Shown: positions 35,833 to 44,357 of the stretch, piece after piece
How positions within the stretch are numbered: position 1 is the first letter of the stretch
Layout of the letters: each line of letters starts with the position of its first letter
NCBI RefSeq assembly: GCF_020042345.1
Contig: NZ_CP083387.1
Span: 1,922,001 to 1,986,000, forward strand
Source: Arachidicoccus terrestris
GTDB lineage: Bacteria > Bacteroidota > Bacteroidia > Chitinophagales > Chitinophagaceae
Direction: 5' to 3'
DNA: 64,000 nt
Translations under genes and position numbers: made by a program
Notes under the pieces: generated by a model
Told to the model about the DNA's origin: nothing
The model's input: the letters and a program-made list of their open reading frames with translations, nothing else
The model's database searches: none

Positions 35833-35861
35833 AAAGAAGGTGGTTTTTGACCACCTTCTTT
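35833..35861. terminator. Bidirectional terminator between the DUF6520 gene and the SusD gene
   Basis: aaagaaggtggt / accaccttcttt with a 5-base loop, inside a wider gtaaa...tttac pairing. T-rich on both sides. Confidence 0.88.
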
Positions 35862-35875
35862 TTACAAAACAATCG

Positions 35876-37240
35876 CTACCGAGGATTCTGCTTTATATCG
35901 GAGTTCTCTATTATATCTTTAGGAATCGCTACTGCATAACGCAAATCACCAGGCGGCAGTATATACTCTTTACCACCAATAGTTCTTTTCAATGTAATAT
36001 CAGCCCCCTCTTTATTAAATCGCTTAATATCAATCCATCTCAGTCCCCGGAAAAGCAATTCTTTCACACGTTCATTGAGAATCCACTCTAACACCTCTTT
36101 GGCGTCATTCGATTCTCTTAAAGTGAAAGAGCCTTTGAGATATCTTTTCTGAAGTAAAAAATTAAGATCCTTAAGAGCCAAATCGAGTTTCGCCTGCCTC
36201 GCCAAACATTCAGCCCTCATCAAATAAAGTTCGTCACTGGCAATACCCCCAAATGCGGCAAACGTATTATTATAACTACCACAGAACATTTGTGAACCAT
36301 CCTTATTTCCATAAAAAAACAACGGCTTTCGCAAATCATTATCATCAAACATCTGATAAATAGTTGAATCAACGTTATTATAAGCCGCAAAGGTCATATA
36401 CAACGTCGTTTCATAGATTACTTCAGGGCCAAATCGCTCAAACGGATAACGCATTGAAGTATCAACTGTATTATAGTCTAATAAATAGCTAAAATACTTT
36501 AATGCCTCATTTGAGTAAAAGAAAGCACTATCGTACATTCTCATCGATAAATACACTCTTGCAAGTTCGCCACAAGCGGCAGGTTTAGAGGCACGAAAAA
36601 CATGGGCGGCCTTTTTCGGAAGGAAACCTATAGACGCCTTTAAATCCGATATGATTTGTCTATAGGTATCTTCTAGATTGCTCCTGACGGACGGAACGTT
36701 AAAATCTGTTCCCAATCTTAGAGGAATGCCAAGTTTTGTTTCGGAATTTCCTTTATCATATGCTTCAGCCCAAACCATTGCCACTTCGAAAAATGACCGT
36801 CCTCTTAAGAACAACGCTTCTCCTTTCACATTGTCCCACTCGTCCTTGTTAACCGGATCACGATCAATCTTCGATATCACTTCAAGAGCAGTATTAGCCC
36901 TATAAATATTATCATACGATCTAACCCAACCATTATCCTTACTATCGATTACGTCTTCGTCTTCCCATATATACATTCTTCTATCTTCATCAACATATAA
37001 CCCTTCGAACTGGGATTCAGTTAAATAATACTCGTCGGCACAGGTTAATCCGGCTCCCACCCCATAGTTAATTCTGGAATAGTCATCCATTAATGCCTGC
37101 AAATCAACCAAATTACTCGGAATCGCCAAGCTTTTGTCACTTTTACTACTAAGATACTTCTTGCACCCTGCATTTAATAACAGCGTTAACGCGCCAGTAA
37201 GGATTAGAAAGTAGCTGGCCAATGAAATCTTTTTACTCAT
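35876..37240 (-). CDS. SusD/RagB family lipoprotein (short type)
   Basis: A 454-residue SusD homologue, shorter than the others in the window. Signal peptide with lipobox NAGC (Cys26), then KKYLSSKSDKSLAIPSNLVD, a start typical of SusD proteins paired with TlpA. VKGEALFLRGRSFFEVAMVW supplies the family TPR helix and DELYLMRAECLARQAKLDLA with ERVKELLFRGLRWIDIKRFN the C-terminal signature. It is the last gene of the operon, 10 bases after the SusC stop, and is followed by a bidirectional terminator. Confidence 0.93.
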   Translation of the reverse strand: MSKKISLASYFLILTGALTLLLNAGCKKYLSSKSDKSLAIPSNLVDLQALMDDYSRINYGVGAGLTCADEYYLTESQFEGLYVDEDRRMYIWEDEDVIDSKDNGWVRSYDNIYRANTALEVISKIDRDPVNKDEWDNVKGEALFLRGRSFFEVAMVWAEAYDKGNSETKLGIPLRLGTDFNVPSVRSNLEDTYRQIISDLKASIGFLPKKAAHVFRASKPAACGELARVYLSMRMYDSAFFYSNEALKYFSYLLDYNTVDTSMRYPFERFGPEVIYETTLYMTFAAYNNVDSTIYQMFDDNDLRKPLFFYGNKDGSQMFCGSYNNTFAAFGGIASDELYLMRAECLARQAKLDLALKDLNFLLQKRYLKGSFTLRESNDAKEVLEWILNERVKELLFRGLRWIDIKRFNKEGADITLKRTIGGKEYILPPGDLRYAVAIPKDIIENSDIKQNPR

Positions 37241-37250
37241 CTCGTTATAT

Positions 37251-40200
37251 TTAAAATTGAATGTTTAAACCTATTGAATAATCTCTTGACGGCGGAATCA
37301 AATAATCTCTATAATCAGGGTCAATTCCTCTATTGTTAGCCCGCCAAATAATTCCTACATTATTAATCACAAAATACACTTTGAAATGCAACCTCTTATT
37401 AGCTTTCGAGCTCCAATCATACCCAAAATTTATGTACTGAAGCCGTATATTATCGCCCTTCTCAATCAAAACCTCTGAAGCATTGTAAAACCTGGCCCTT
37501 GAATTACTTGTTGGATTGATAAAAGATGGCACATTCGTCGTCAGCTCATCTCCCGGCCGCTTCCACCGATTTGAATAATCTTTATGGCCACTTAAGGAAA
37601 ATTTTAGGTTATTATAATTAATCGAAGACCTCATAAAATAAAAGCCGAACTCATAGCCGAATCTCGCTGCCAAAGAAAACCCCTTCCATTTGAGCGTATT
37701 GCCCAACGAGCCAAAGACCCGAGGCATGGCTGGGCCGGCATACTTAAGATCACCAATTGAAGTCCCATTACCAGTAATGCTGTTATAATCTTTACTTACC
37801 TTCCCATCCAGAAGGCCTTGCGGATCTCCGGTTTCGGGGTCCAGCCCGGCCCATCGATAGCCAAATACAGCATACACAGGATATCCTACTAACCCATTAA
37901 TACCTGTACCACCGGTTATAAAATAGTCCCCATTCTTCTCGCCAAGATAATAATCAGTGACCTTATCTCTATATAAGTTTAGGTTCAGTTCAGTCAGCCA
38001 TTTGAATTCCCCATCTATATTCTTTGAGTTTATTTTAAAGTCCCATCCATTGCCATGCATAGCTGCTACATTCTTGGTAATACTGGTTATCCTTAACCCG
38101 ACAGTCCTGTCAAGATAATACGGACCATATAAGTTCTGACCATTCTTATGATAATATTCCATAGATCCGGATATCACATTATTCCTAGTAGAGAAGTCTA
38201 GCCCGATATTTAACATCCCTGTCTGTTCCCACTGTAATTCTGGATTATTAAAATTTGTGAAATTTGCGATAAATGACTTTGTATATTTGGATACATCATA
38301 TAAGTTAATTGTAGTCACCGCCGCAAGGCTCATATCTACATTTCCGCTATACCCATAGGTTAAGCGTGCTTTTAAATAAGGAATTAGATCAGAATTATAA
38401 AAATCTTCGGCAGAAACCTTCCATGCAAGTCCGGCCGACCAAAGAGGAGTCCATCTATTGTTCGTAGTTACACCAAAAACATTAGATGCATCTCTTCTCG
38501 CACTGGCTGATAAAGTATATTTTCCTTTATAAGTATAAGCGGCATTCGTGTAAACTAAAATAAAACGACTCAATTTACCATCTACCGAGGGAGCTCCAGG
38601 AATAAAAGAGTTGCTACCAGTTGGAAGTAATGGATAGTAATTGGCATAATCAACATCTATACTAGTGGCCAGATCATCATTATAGCCGTATAGCGAATAT
38701 CTGGAACTTGTTGTTTTGGTCTGGCTAATTTCCCAGCCAGCCAAGACATTTAACTGGTGATCGCCTTTACTTAAATTATAATTCAATTGCATCCTGCCAT
38801 GATGTGATAAAATCTGCTCCTCGCTTGTATTTAATATACCTCCTTGTGGTAAAACATATGTCACCTCATTATTAGCCCAGTCTATCTGAGCAAATTGATT
38901 AATGAGATTCCTCGCGTAATAGCTTTTTTTATCATAAAGGCTTCTATTATCGACATCCTGCCGTTCAAACTGATACTTAGCAGTGAGTGTAAAGCCAAAA
39001 GGCAACTGGTAAGTCAGCCCCAGATTCCCCAGAAAATCGCTGGTACGGGCTGTTATATCGTTATACTTATAATCAATAGCCGGATAATAATGCCAATCGT
39101 CCAATAGGCCTCCTCCAATTGTATCTATATATGTTTGGCGATAATCCAAATACATGGCATTAGGGCTACCATCGGTTTTCAAAAAAGAATAATATTGAGG
39201 CATAACAATATTTGAGTACCTGATAGTTCCGTAAGCAGGCTTACCTGACTTGCTTTTTGAGTATGTATACATTAATCCGGCATTGATGGTAAAGTCTTTC
39301 GCGACTTTGAAAGAGTTGGAAGAGTGAATACTAACCCTGTTATGCTTTGCCGTCAAATCACTTAAATTGTCGTCATATGCAGCCGTTAATGAATAAGCGA
39401 CCTTATCGCCTCCTCCATTAAAGCTCAGATTATATTGTTGATGGATCGCATTTTTATAAAACAACTTTTTGAAATCATCTTTAACGTCATGGTTTTTAAA
39501 ACCATTCAATAATTCATCAGCTGTATTTCCATCAATTTGGCCGTTTCTTCGCTGAAACAATACCTCATAGACTGGAGAAAATGGAGGCCTGTTATATCTC
39601 GAAGTGTCAGAAAACCTGTATTCCTGATCAAATAGCTCCTCTTCAAACTCCACTAAATCTTTCGAGGTCATTGTTGGCAGGTAATCCAGATTCGGTGGCG
39701 AAGTAATTGTAAGATTCGATGTAAAACTTATCCTGCTACTGGAATTGAATCTACCTTTTTTCGTGGTAATTACAATTACGCCATTACCGGCTCTTGCTCC
39801 CCAAATTGATGCTGCAGCAGCATCCTTTAAGACAGTTATACTTTCAACCTCATTCGGATTAATATTACTAATATCGCCATCATAAGGAAAGTTATCAAGT
39901 ATAATCAATGGCTCTTTCGGCCCCTCAATTGTACTCAACCCCCGGACAGACATCTGGCCTTCAGTATTTGTTTTGTAGTTCACGGAAACTCCATTAGCAA
40001 TAAATCGGAGTCCGTCTAACACATTCACTCTCACCTGCTCATTATACAATTTGTCACCAATTAAATCAAAGGAGCCTGTTGACCTTTCTTTCGGAATTGT
40101 CTGATAGCCCGTATTTACTTCGACGACATTCAATTCATTGGATCGGGGGACTAAATAAATCGCAAAGGTCGTATCGCCTTTGCCTAATGGGGTCGCCTTT

Positions 40201-40439
40201 GCCTCAAATCCCACATGGTACAGATATAATGTGTCAGACTTTGGAACATTAAAACTAAAGTTGCCGCCAACCCTCGATGTGATTGCAGTACCTGTAGCAG
40301 ATGACCTTATCGTCACACCGGACACCGGTGCTCCCGTATTCTTGTTATATACTTTACCTTTTACCAGTATACTTTTGTCCTGTGCATTGGCACACAACAT
40401 TGAAGTAACCATTAATACAGCAATAATGATTTTTTTCAT
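37251..40439 (-). CDS. SusC/RagA family TonB-linked outer-membrane transporter
   Basis: A 1062-residue SusC homologue. Signal peptide (VLMVTSMLCANAQ), a carboxypeptidase-regulatory-like domain (LVKGKVYNKNTGAPVSGVTI, ~24-105), and a plug with SVRGLSTIEGPKEPLIILDN and SITVLKDAAAASIWGARAGN, the SusC signature, here with IWGARAGNGVIVI. The barrel ends in SIGLNIQF. No STN domain. It is placed between TlpA (18 bases upstream) and SusD (10 bases downstream) in one operon. Because of the thioredoxin partner I infer a peptide or cysteine-containing ligand rather than a plain glycan, but this is not proven. Confidence 0.95.
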   Translation of the reverse strand: MKKIIIAVLMVTSMLCANAQDKSILVKGKVYNKNTGAPVSGVTIRSSATGTAITSRVGGNFSFNVPKSDTLYLYHVGFEAKATPLGKGDTTFAIYLVPRSNELNVVEVNTGYQTIPKERSTGSFDLIGDKLYNEQVRVNVLDGLRFIANGVSVNYKTNTEGQMSVRGLSTIEGPKEPLIILDNFPYDGDISNINPNEVESITVLKDAAAASIWGARAGNGVIVITTKKGRFNSSSRISFTSNLTITSPPNLDYLPTMTSKDLVEFEEELFDQEYRFSDTSRYNRPPFSPVYEVLFQRRNGQIDGNTADELLNGFKNHDVKDDFKKLFYKNAIHQQYNLSFNGGGDKVAYSLTAAYDDNLSDLTAKHNRVSIHSSNSFKVAKDFTINAGLMYTYSKSKSGKPAYGTIRYSNIVMPQYYSFLKTDGSPNAMYLDYRQTYIDTIGGGLLDDWHYYPAIDYKYNDITARTSDFLGNLGLTYQLPFGFTLTAKYQFERQDVDNRSLYDKKSYYARNLINQFAQIDWANNEVTYVLPQGGILNTSEEQILSHHGRMQLNYNLSKGDHQLNVLAGWEISQTKTTSSRYSLYGYNDDLATSIDVDYANYYPLLPTGSNSFIPGAPSVDGKLSRFILVYTNAAYTYKGKYTLSASARRDASNVFGVTTNNRWTPLWSAGLAWKVSAEDFYNSDLIPYLKARLTYGYSGNVDMSLAAVTTINLYDVSKYTKSFIANFTNFNNPELQWEQTGMLNIGLDFSTRNNVISGSMEYYHKNGQNLYGPYYLDRTVGLRITSITKNVAAMHGNGWDFKINSKNIDGEFKWLTELNLNLYRDKVTDYYLGEKNGDYFITGGTGINGLVGYPVYAVFGYRWAGLDPETGDPQGLLDGKVSKDYNSITGNGTSIGDLKYAGPAMPRVFGSLGNTLKWKGFSLAARFGYEFGFYFMRSSINYNNLKFSLSGHKDYSNRWKRPGDELTTNVPSFINPTSNSRARFYNASEVLIEKGDNIRLQYINFGYDWSSKANKRLHFKVYFVINNVGIIWRANNRGIDPDYRDYLIPPSRDYSIGLNIQF

Positions 40440-40457
40440 ATATGATCTTCTTTAAGA

Positions 40458-41720
40458 TTAGTAAGCAGTTATATTCGGTTTGAGTTTATCTCTGATTATC
40501 AGCATCCTTATTTTTCTCTTGGCAGGTTTCAGTTCATATCCATACTTTCTCAATACGCCCGATAAAACAACCGGATTATGAATATTCTCTCTTTTTAGGT
40601 TAATATGTACGGTTGAAGAGTCCCCAGTTTCGTCTAGCACAATAGGTACAATGAGATTTCCGAATAATTGACTATTCATACTTGCCACCATCCCCTCAAT
40701 TGATCTGTATAAGAGACCTTCGCGTGATCTCACTTCAGCAGTATCGGCTTTATTCGCTTTAGTAAGCACCCAACAATCCACAAGGCGGTTTTCAACGGAA
40801 AGTTCATAATCTGTAAAAACGCTGAACTGCCGTAATAACCACTTACCAATCTTATTATCACTCCAGGCTGTTGGAACAATATACTCCAAACAGTATGTAT
40901 TCGCCGTTCTCCATGCATAAGCTAGGGCATCAGTCGTTACAAATTTGGATGAATCCTTCACCTCCAGCACAATTCTGTTATCAACATTCAGGAATCCGGC
41001 GGCCTTCTCCAGCAATTCAAGTAGGGTTCTGTTGACTTTCGTGTAGCGCGTAAAGGACTTATCTTTACTTTCTCGGACATACCCCATAGCGGGAACGCCA
41101 GTTATTGCTTTGGACAGAAAAAATTGCCCCATGCCAATTTCTGTCGAATTGACCTCCAGATTTTTGACTAAGGATTGATCAAAATCATAATGTACCCTGT
41201 CTTTTTTAACCGGAAGGTCGATTTCGTTTTCCTTAAGCAAAATATCAATCGACGAGTCGTTCAAAAATTCTGGATAAGTTATAGCGGCAACTGTTCCTCC
41301 TTTAATAAATACCTCATGCGGGAGATATTTATTGGGAAACAGCTTACGCAATACAGTATCCTCCACTATAAACGGTAGTTTGAATCCTTTGGCAATCGCC
41401 TTTGTCTTAAGCATCTTTTCTACTTTTTCACGCGGCTCTCTTGTAACAATAAAAATTTCCAACTTTTCTCCATATTTTGCCTTCAGTGAATCCAGATGCG
41501 GAAATAAGGCCAGACAGGAACTGCACCAGGTACTGAAAAAGTCCAGCACGACCACTTTATCCTTTAATTTATTATACGGTACGGAGGAATAAGAGGCATT
41601 AATAACATTCGTAAATATCATTTCCGGGAAACGATCACCTACCTTCAATGGTCGAACAGATTGGGCACAGCATACTTCGGCAAGGCATAAGAATGCCACT
41701 ACCATAATAAACATCTTCAT
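40458..41720 (-). CDS. TlpA-like thioredoxin with C-terminal DUF3738-like region
   Basis: A protein of 420 residues from the ATG at 41720, which starts a signal peptide (MKMFIMVVAFLCLAEVCCAQ); the ATG at 41750 adds ten residues before it. Residues ~25-170 are an AhpC/TSA-TlpA thioredoxin fold with VVVLDFFSTWCSSCLALFPH, so the redox pair is C-S-S-C (Cys66 and Cys69). A conserved cis-proline lies in KYLPHEVFIKGG. Residues ~190-420 form a second domain (LLELLEKAAGFLNVDNRIVL, YSIEGMVASMN-like segments, LSGVLRKYGYELKP) that resembles the DUF3738 part found in many Bacteroidota TlpA proteins. It opens the SusCD operon. It is probably periplasmic and reduces or isomerises disulfides of the imported substrate. 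Confidence 0.88.
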   Translation of the reverse strand: MKMFIMVVAFLCLAEVCCAQSVRPLKVGDRFPEMIFTNVINASYSSVPYNKLKDKVVVLDFFSTWCSSCLALFPHLDSLKAKYGEKLEIFIVTREPREKVEKMLKTKAIAKGFKLPFIVEDTVLRKLFPNKYLPHEVFIKGGTVAAITYPEFLNDSSIDILLKENEIDLPVKKDRVHYDFDQSLVKNLEVNSTEIGMGQFFLSKAITGVPAMGYVRESKDKSFTRYTKVNRTLLELLEKAAGFLNVDNRIVLEVKDSSKFVTTDALAYAWRTANTYCLEYIVPTAWSDNKIGKWLLRQFSVFTDYELSVENRLVDCWVLTKANKADTAEVRSREGLLYRSIEGMVASMNSQLFGNLIVPIVLDETGDSSTVHINLKRENIHNPVVLSGVLRKYGYELKPAKRKIRMLIIRDKLKPNITAY

Positions 41721-42158
41721 GTGGTTATTCGAATTAAAGTTTAATAACAATTAAGCAATTGGCAATTTGGCCGGTACAAACAATCCAGGTTAAGAGATCA
41801 TTTGCATTCATTTCAATAATAGGTAGGTTCAAAATATATTCTAGAAACAGCGGTTAGCTATTCCATCGTTATAGCATTGTTTCATTAATTCATCAACAGA
41901 AAAATCCTACGTTTAGCTTACATAATTGTTTTATTCAAGAGTTGATTTAGCCAGCTCATCGAATGGTTCACTTACGCATAAATAAAATATAACGCATTGA
42001 TTTCTTGTCAGTTAATTCATATATAGGCAAATATCATTCTTAACAGACTCAAAGATACTGATAAAAATCCAATAAAAATAAATATTTATCAGTAAAATAT
42101 ATCGTTTTTTCATCCCTATTAAGATATATGTTAGGCATGAACCTCATTTTTTTGCTAT
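41721..42158. other. Divergent intergenic region between TlpA operon and XRE regulator
   Basis: 438 AT-rich bases. A minus-strand TATCTTTG at 42057-42050 fits the -7 consensus for the TlpA-SusCD operon, giving a leader of about 325 bases. No clear -33 box, no hairpin and no gene. The HTH protein encoded at 42159 may bind here. Confidence 0.5.
42050..42057 (-). promoter_or_regulatory. Candidate -7 box for the TlpA-SusCD operon
   Basis: Minus-strand TATCTTTG fits TAnnTTTG. The partner -33 element is not visible at the usual distance. Confidence 0.3.
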
Positions 42159-42569
42159 ATGGCAGAAAAAATAGGTGATATAATAAGGGCGAGGATTGAC
42201 GAACTTGGCTATACGCAAAAGCAGGTAGGTGAGAAAATCCACCGTTCACAGAAGACGATACAGAGCCTACTAAACTCAACGACAATTTCCAGTCAGCGCT
42301 TGATTGAGCTTAGTGAGGTACTTAATTGCAACTTATTTCTTTTTTTTACCAGGCCCGGCGGCCCGCTGGAAAGATTTGCCCCTGAATCCTGCGATGAAAT
42401 CCGAAATGAAAACGTGGCGTTGAAAGAAAAAGTCTCCAAACTGGAAGATCTGGTGGACAGAATGCAATCAGATCTGGATCATCAGAGGGAGGTTGTCGCA
42501 TATATGAAACAGACACTGGAGATTCAACAGGCCTATATACAGAACATGAGCCCAAACAAGGACAAATAG
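42159..42569 (+). CDS. XRE-family helix-turn-helix regulator with C-terminal coiled coil
   Basis: A 136-residue DNA-binding protein. Residues ~3-62 form an XRE (Cro/CI) helix-turn-helix: IGDIIRARIDELGYTQKQVG, RSQKTIQSLLNSTTISSQRL, IELSEVLNCNLFLFF. The C-terminal ~55 residues (RNENVALKEKVSKLEDLVDR and following) form a coiled coil, probably for dimerisation. It lies divergent from the TlpA-SusCD operon, so it may regulate that operon; the link is from position only. A weak hairpin follows. Confidence 0.88.
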   Translation: MAEKIGDIIRARIDELGYTQKQVGEKIHRSQKTIQSLLNSTTISSQRLIELSEVLNCNLFLFFTRPGGPLERFAPESCDEIRNENVALKEKVSKLEDLVDRMQSDLDHQREVVAYMKQTLEIQQAYIQNMSPNKDK

Positions 42570-42635
42570 GGCAACAACCCATAAAATCTGTCAACTTGCA
42601 ATGCTAAGGCTTCTTGAATACTGCCTACACAAATA

Positions 42636-42668
42636 AGCCCCCGGGATCGCTGGGATACCTCAGGGGCT
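42636..42668. terminator. Weak hairpin between the XRE and SusD genes
   Basis: agcccc ... ggggct with a long, partly paired loop. Few Ts follow, so a terminator function is uncertain. Confidence 0.3.
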
Positions 42669-42717
42669 ACAATGAGAGGCCAGATCTGTTGCCTCTTTTA
42701 TTTAGCGCAGGGTGTTG

Positions 42718-44325
42718 TTAAAAATTGCTGCCTTTTACATCCCACCAGAGCCTTGTTCCTCCGTTGTCTTCACCTCCCAGTAGGTTCTGGACAGCCTCTT
42801 TCACAGCAGAGCCGTTATCTGTAGAATATTCAACTGCCGGGTAAGGAAGACGCCTGATCTGCTCCTCGGTACTGATGGAACCACCACTGTTATTATGTAC
42901 GACGGGAAATAATTTAGGATAACCCGTTCTGCGATAATCAGCCCATGCCTCCTGACCTTCCGGGAAAACAGCGAGCCATTTCTGCGTAATGATCCGCTCC
43001 AATTGCCGCTCTTTGCTGGCAGTACCATCCCATTTAATCGTAATCGTACTAAGTGCCGCACTATTGTTCGCAGCGTTTTTAGGATCCACATACGCGGCTT
43101 GCTTTGAGGTATTGTCACTTAAGTAATTACCTATTTTTACTCCCCACTGGTCCATGGAAGTCTTAACGCCCGTTTCATAATCTTCTTTTATATCACCGGC
43201 ACCGGCCCAGCCTCTAAGCGCCGCCTCCGCTTTCAGAAACCAACACTCGGCTGCAGTCATTACATACTGAGGAGAAGTCTGCTTAAAATTTTCAGCGGTA
43301 TTCAATGACGCATAACCTACATAATCTGCCTTGGCATTAATTGCAATTCCGATACGGATCCCGATATATTTACCGGCCAGTTTAGGATCCTTTGCCGGAG
43401 TCGCATAGGCTGATATTCTGGGATCATGATACCCGGTCAGGTAGGTTCCGAGTGAGGCCCCTAACCTGTTATCTCCCCAGGATTCTGTAATCTGCCATAA
43501 ATCATTGTTTCTGCCACCTGACTGCTGGACCTTAGCATCGTCAGCAGGCACTGTAAGCAGTCCTGCCTGCTGAGCCAGCGCTTTTTCTCCCTGCGTTTTA
43601 GCCAGTTCCGGATCAACCTTTGAAACACGCATAGCCAGTCTCAACCTAAGAGAATTGGCAAACTTGATCCATTGGGTATAATCTCCCTGATAGATCAAGT
43701 CGCCATCTCCCAGTGTTGATTTGCCGGGATTAGCAGCCACATAGGTGGTGAGGTTAGCAACAGCAGTGTCTAATTGTTTAAAGAAAGCTTCGTATACAGT
43801 TTTCTGATCATCGTAGGGGACAGACTTCACAGAGGTCCCTGCTTGGGTATAGGGAATGGGCCCAAAACGGTCCGTTACCCTATCCATCGCTTCAACCTGC
43901 AGAATTAAAGCGACTGCCCATAAATCAGGTAAATTCTCTCTTGCCCCTACTTCCGCAATTTTCTTAACAGGTGCCATCACCAGATTATAAGGATCTTTAA
44001 ATCCATTCTGATTCCAACTATCCGTCAGCGCGTAATTGAGATTATAGTTAGCAGAAAAAGGCGTCGGCGACATCATATAGCCACTGTAAGCATCTGCGCT
44101 TAGGTTCTGCGCCGTCTGGTAATTGCTGAAAATGGCCTGTTCGATAGGCCCGTATGCAGTGCTGAGTTTAGCTATCGTCTGCGCGTCATTTAAGGCGTTA
44201 GGGTTTGTATTATACTCTTCAAAGTTCTTGGTACAGGACCCTAACGTTAATAATAGACCGGAAAGCACCATTAAGGCCGTACCGGAGCGTTTAGAAATAT
44301 ATTTATTAGATGTATGTGTATGCAT
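42718..44325 (-). CDS. SusD/RagB family lipoprotein (SusD-like_2 type)
   Basis: A 535-residue SusD homologue of the type paired with ECF/FecR-controlled SusC proteins. Lipobox LGSC (~Cys31), then TKNFEEYNTNPNALND, the N-terminal pattern of the SusD-like_2 group. Also visible are VKKIAEVGARENLPDLWAVA, LQVEAMDRVTDRFGPIPYTQ, WIKFANSLRLRLAMRVS and TAAECWFLKAEAALRGW. The C-terminus has ERIITQKWLAVFPEGQEAWA DYRRTGYP. It is the last gene of the ECF sigma-FecR-SusC cascade, 32 bases after SusC. Confidence 0.95.
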   Translation of the reverse strand: MHTHTSNKYISKRSGTALMVLSGLLLTLGSCTKNFEEYNTNPNALNDAQTIAKLSTAYGPIEQAIFSNYQTAQNLSADAYSGYMMSPTPFSANYNLNYALTDSWNQNGFKDPYNLVMAPVKKIAEVGARENLPDLWAVALILQVEAMDRVTDRFGPIPYTQAGTSVKSVPYDDQKTVYEAFFKQLDTAVANLTTYVAANPGKSTLGDGDLIYQGDYTQWIKFANSLRLRLAMRVSKVDPELAKTQGEKALAQQAGLLTVPADDAKVQQSGGRNNDLWQITESWGDNRLGASLGTYLTGYHDPRISAYATPAKDPKLAGKYIGIRIGIAINAKADYVGYASLNTAENFKQTSPQYVMTAAECWFLKAEAALRGWAGAGDIKEDYETGVKTSMDQWGVKIGNYLSDNTSKQAAYVDPKNAANNSAALSTITIKWDGTASKERQLERIITQKWLAVFPEGQEAWADYRRTGYPKLFPVVHNNSGGSISTEEQIRRLPYPAVEYSTDNGSAVKEAVQNLLGGEDNGGTRLWWDVKGSNF

Positions 44326-44357
44326 GATCTTGTATTTTTTCGTTTGTCGCGTTTACA

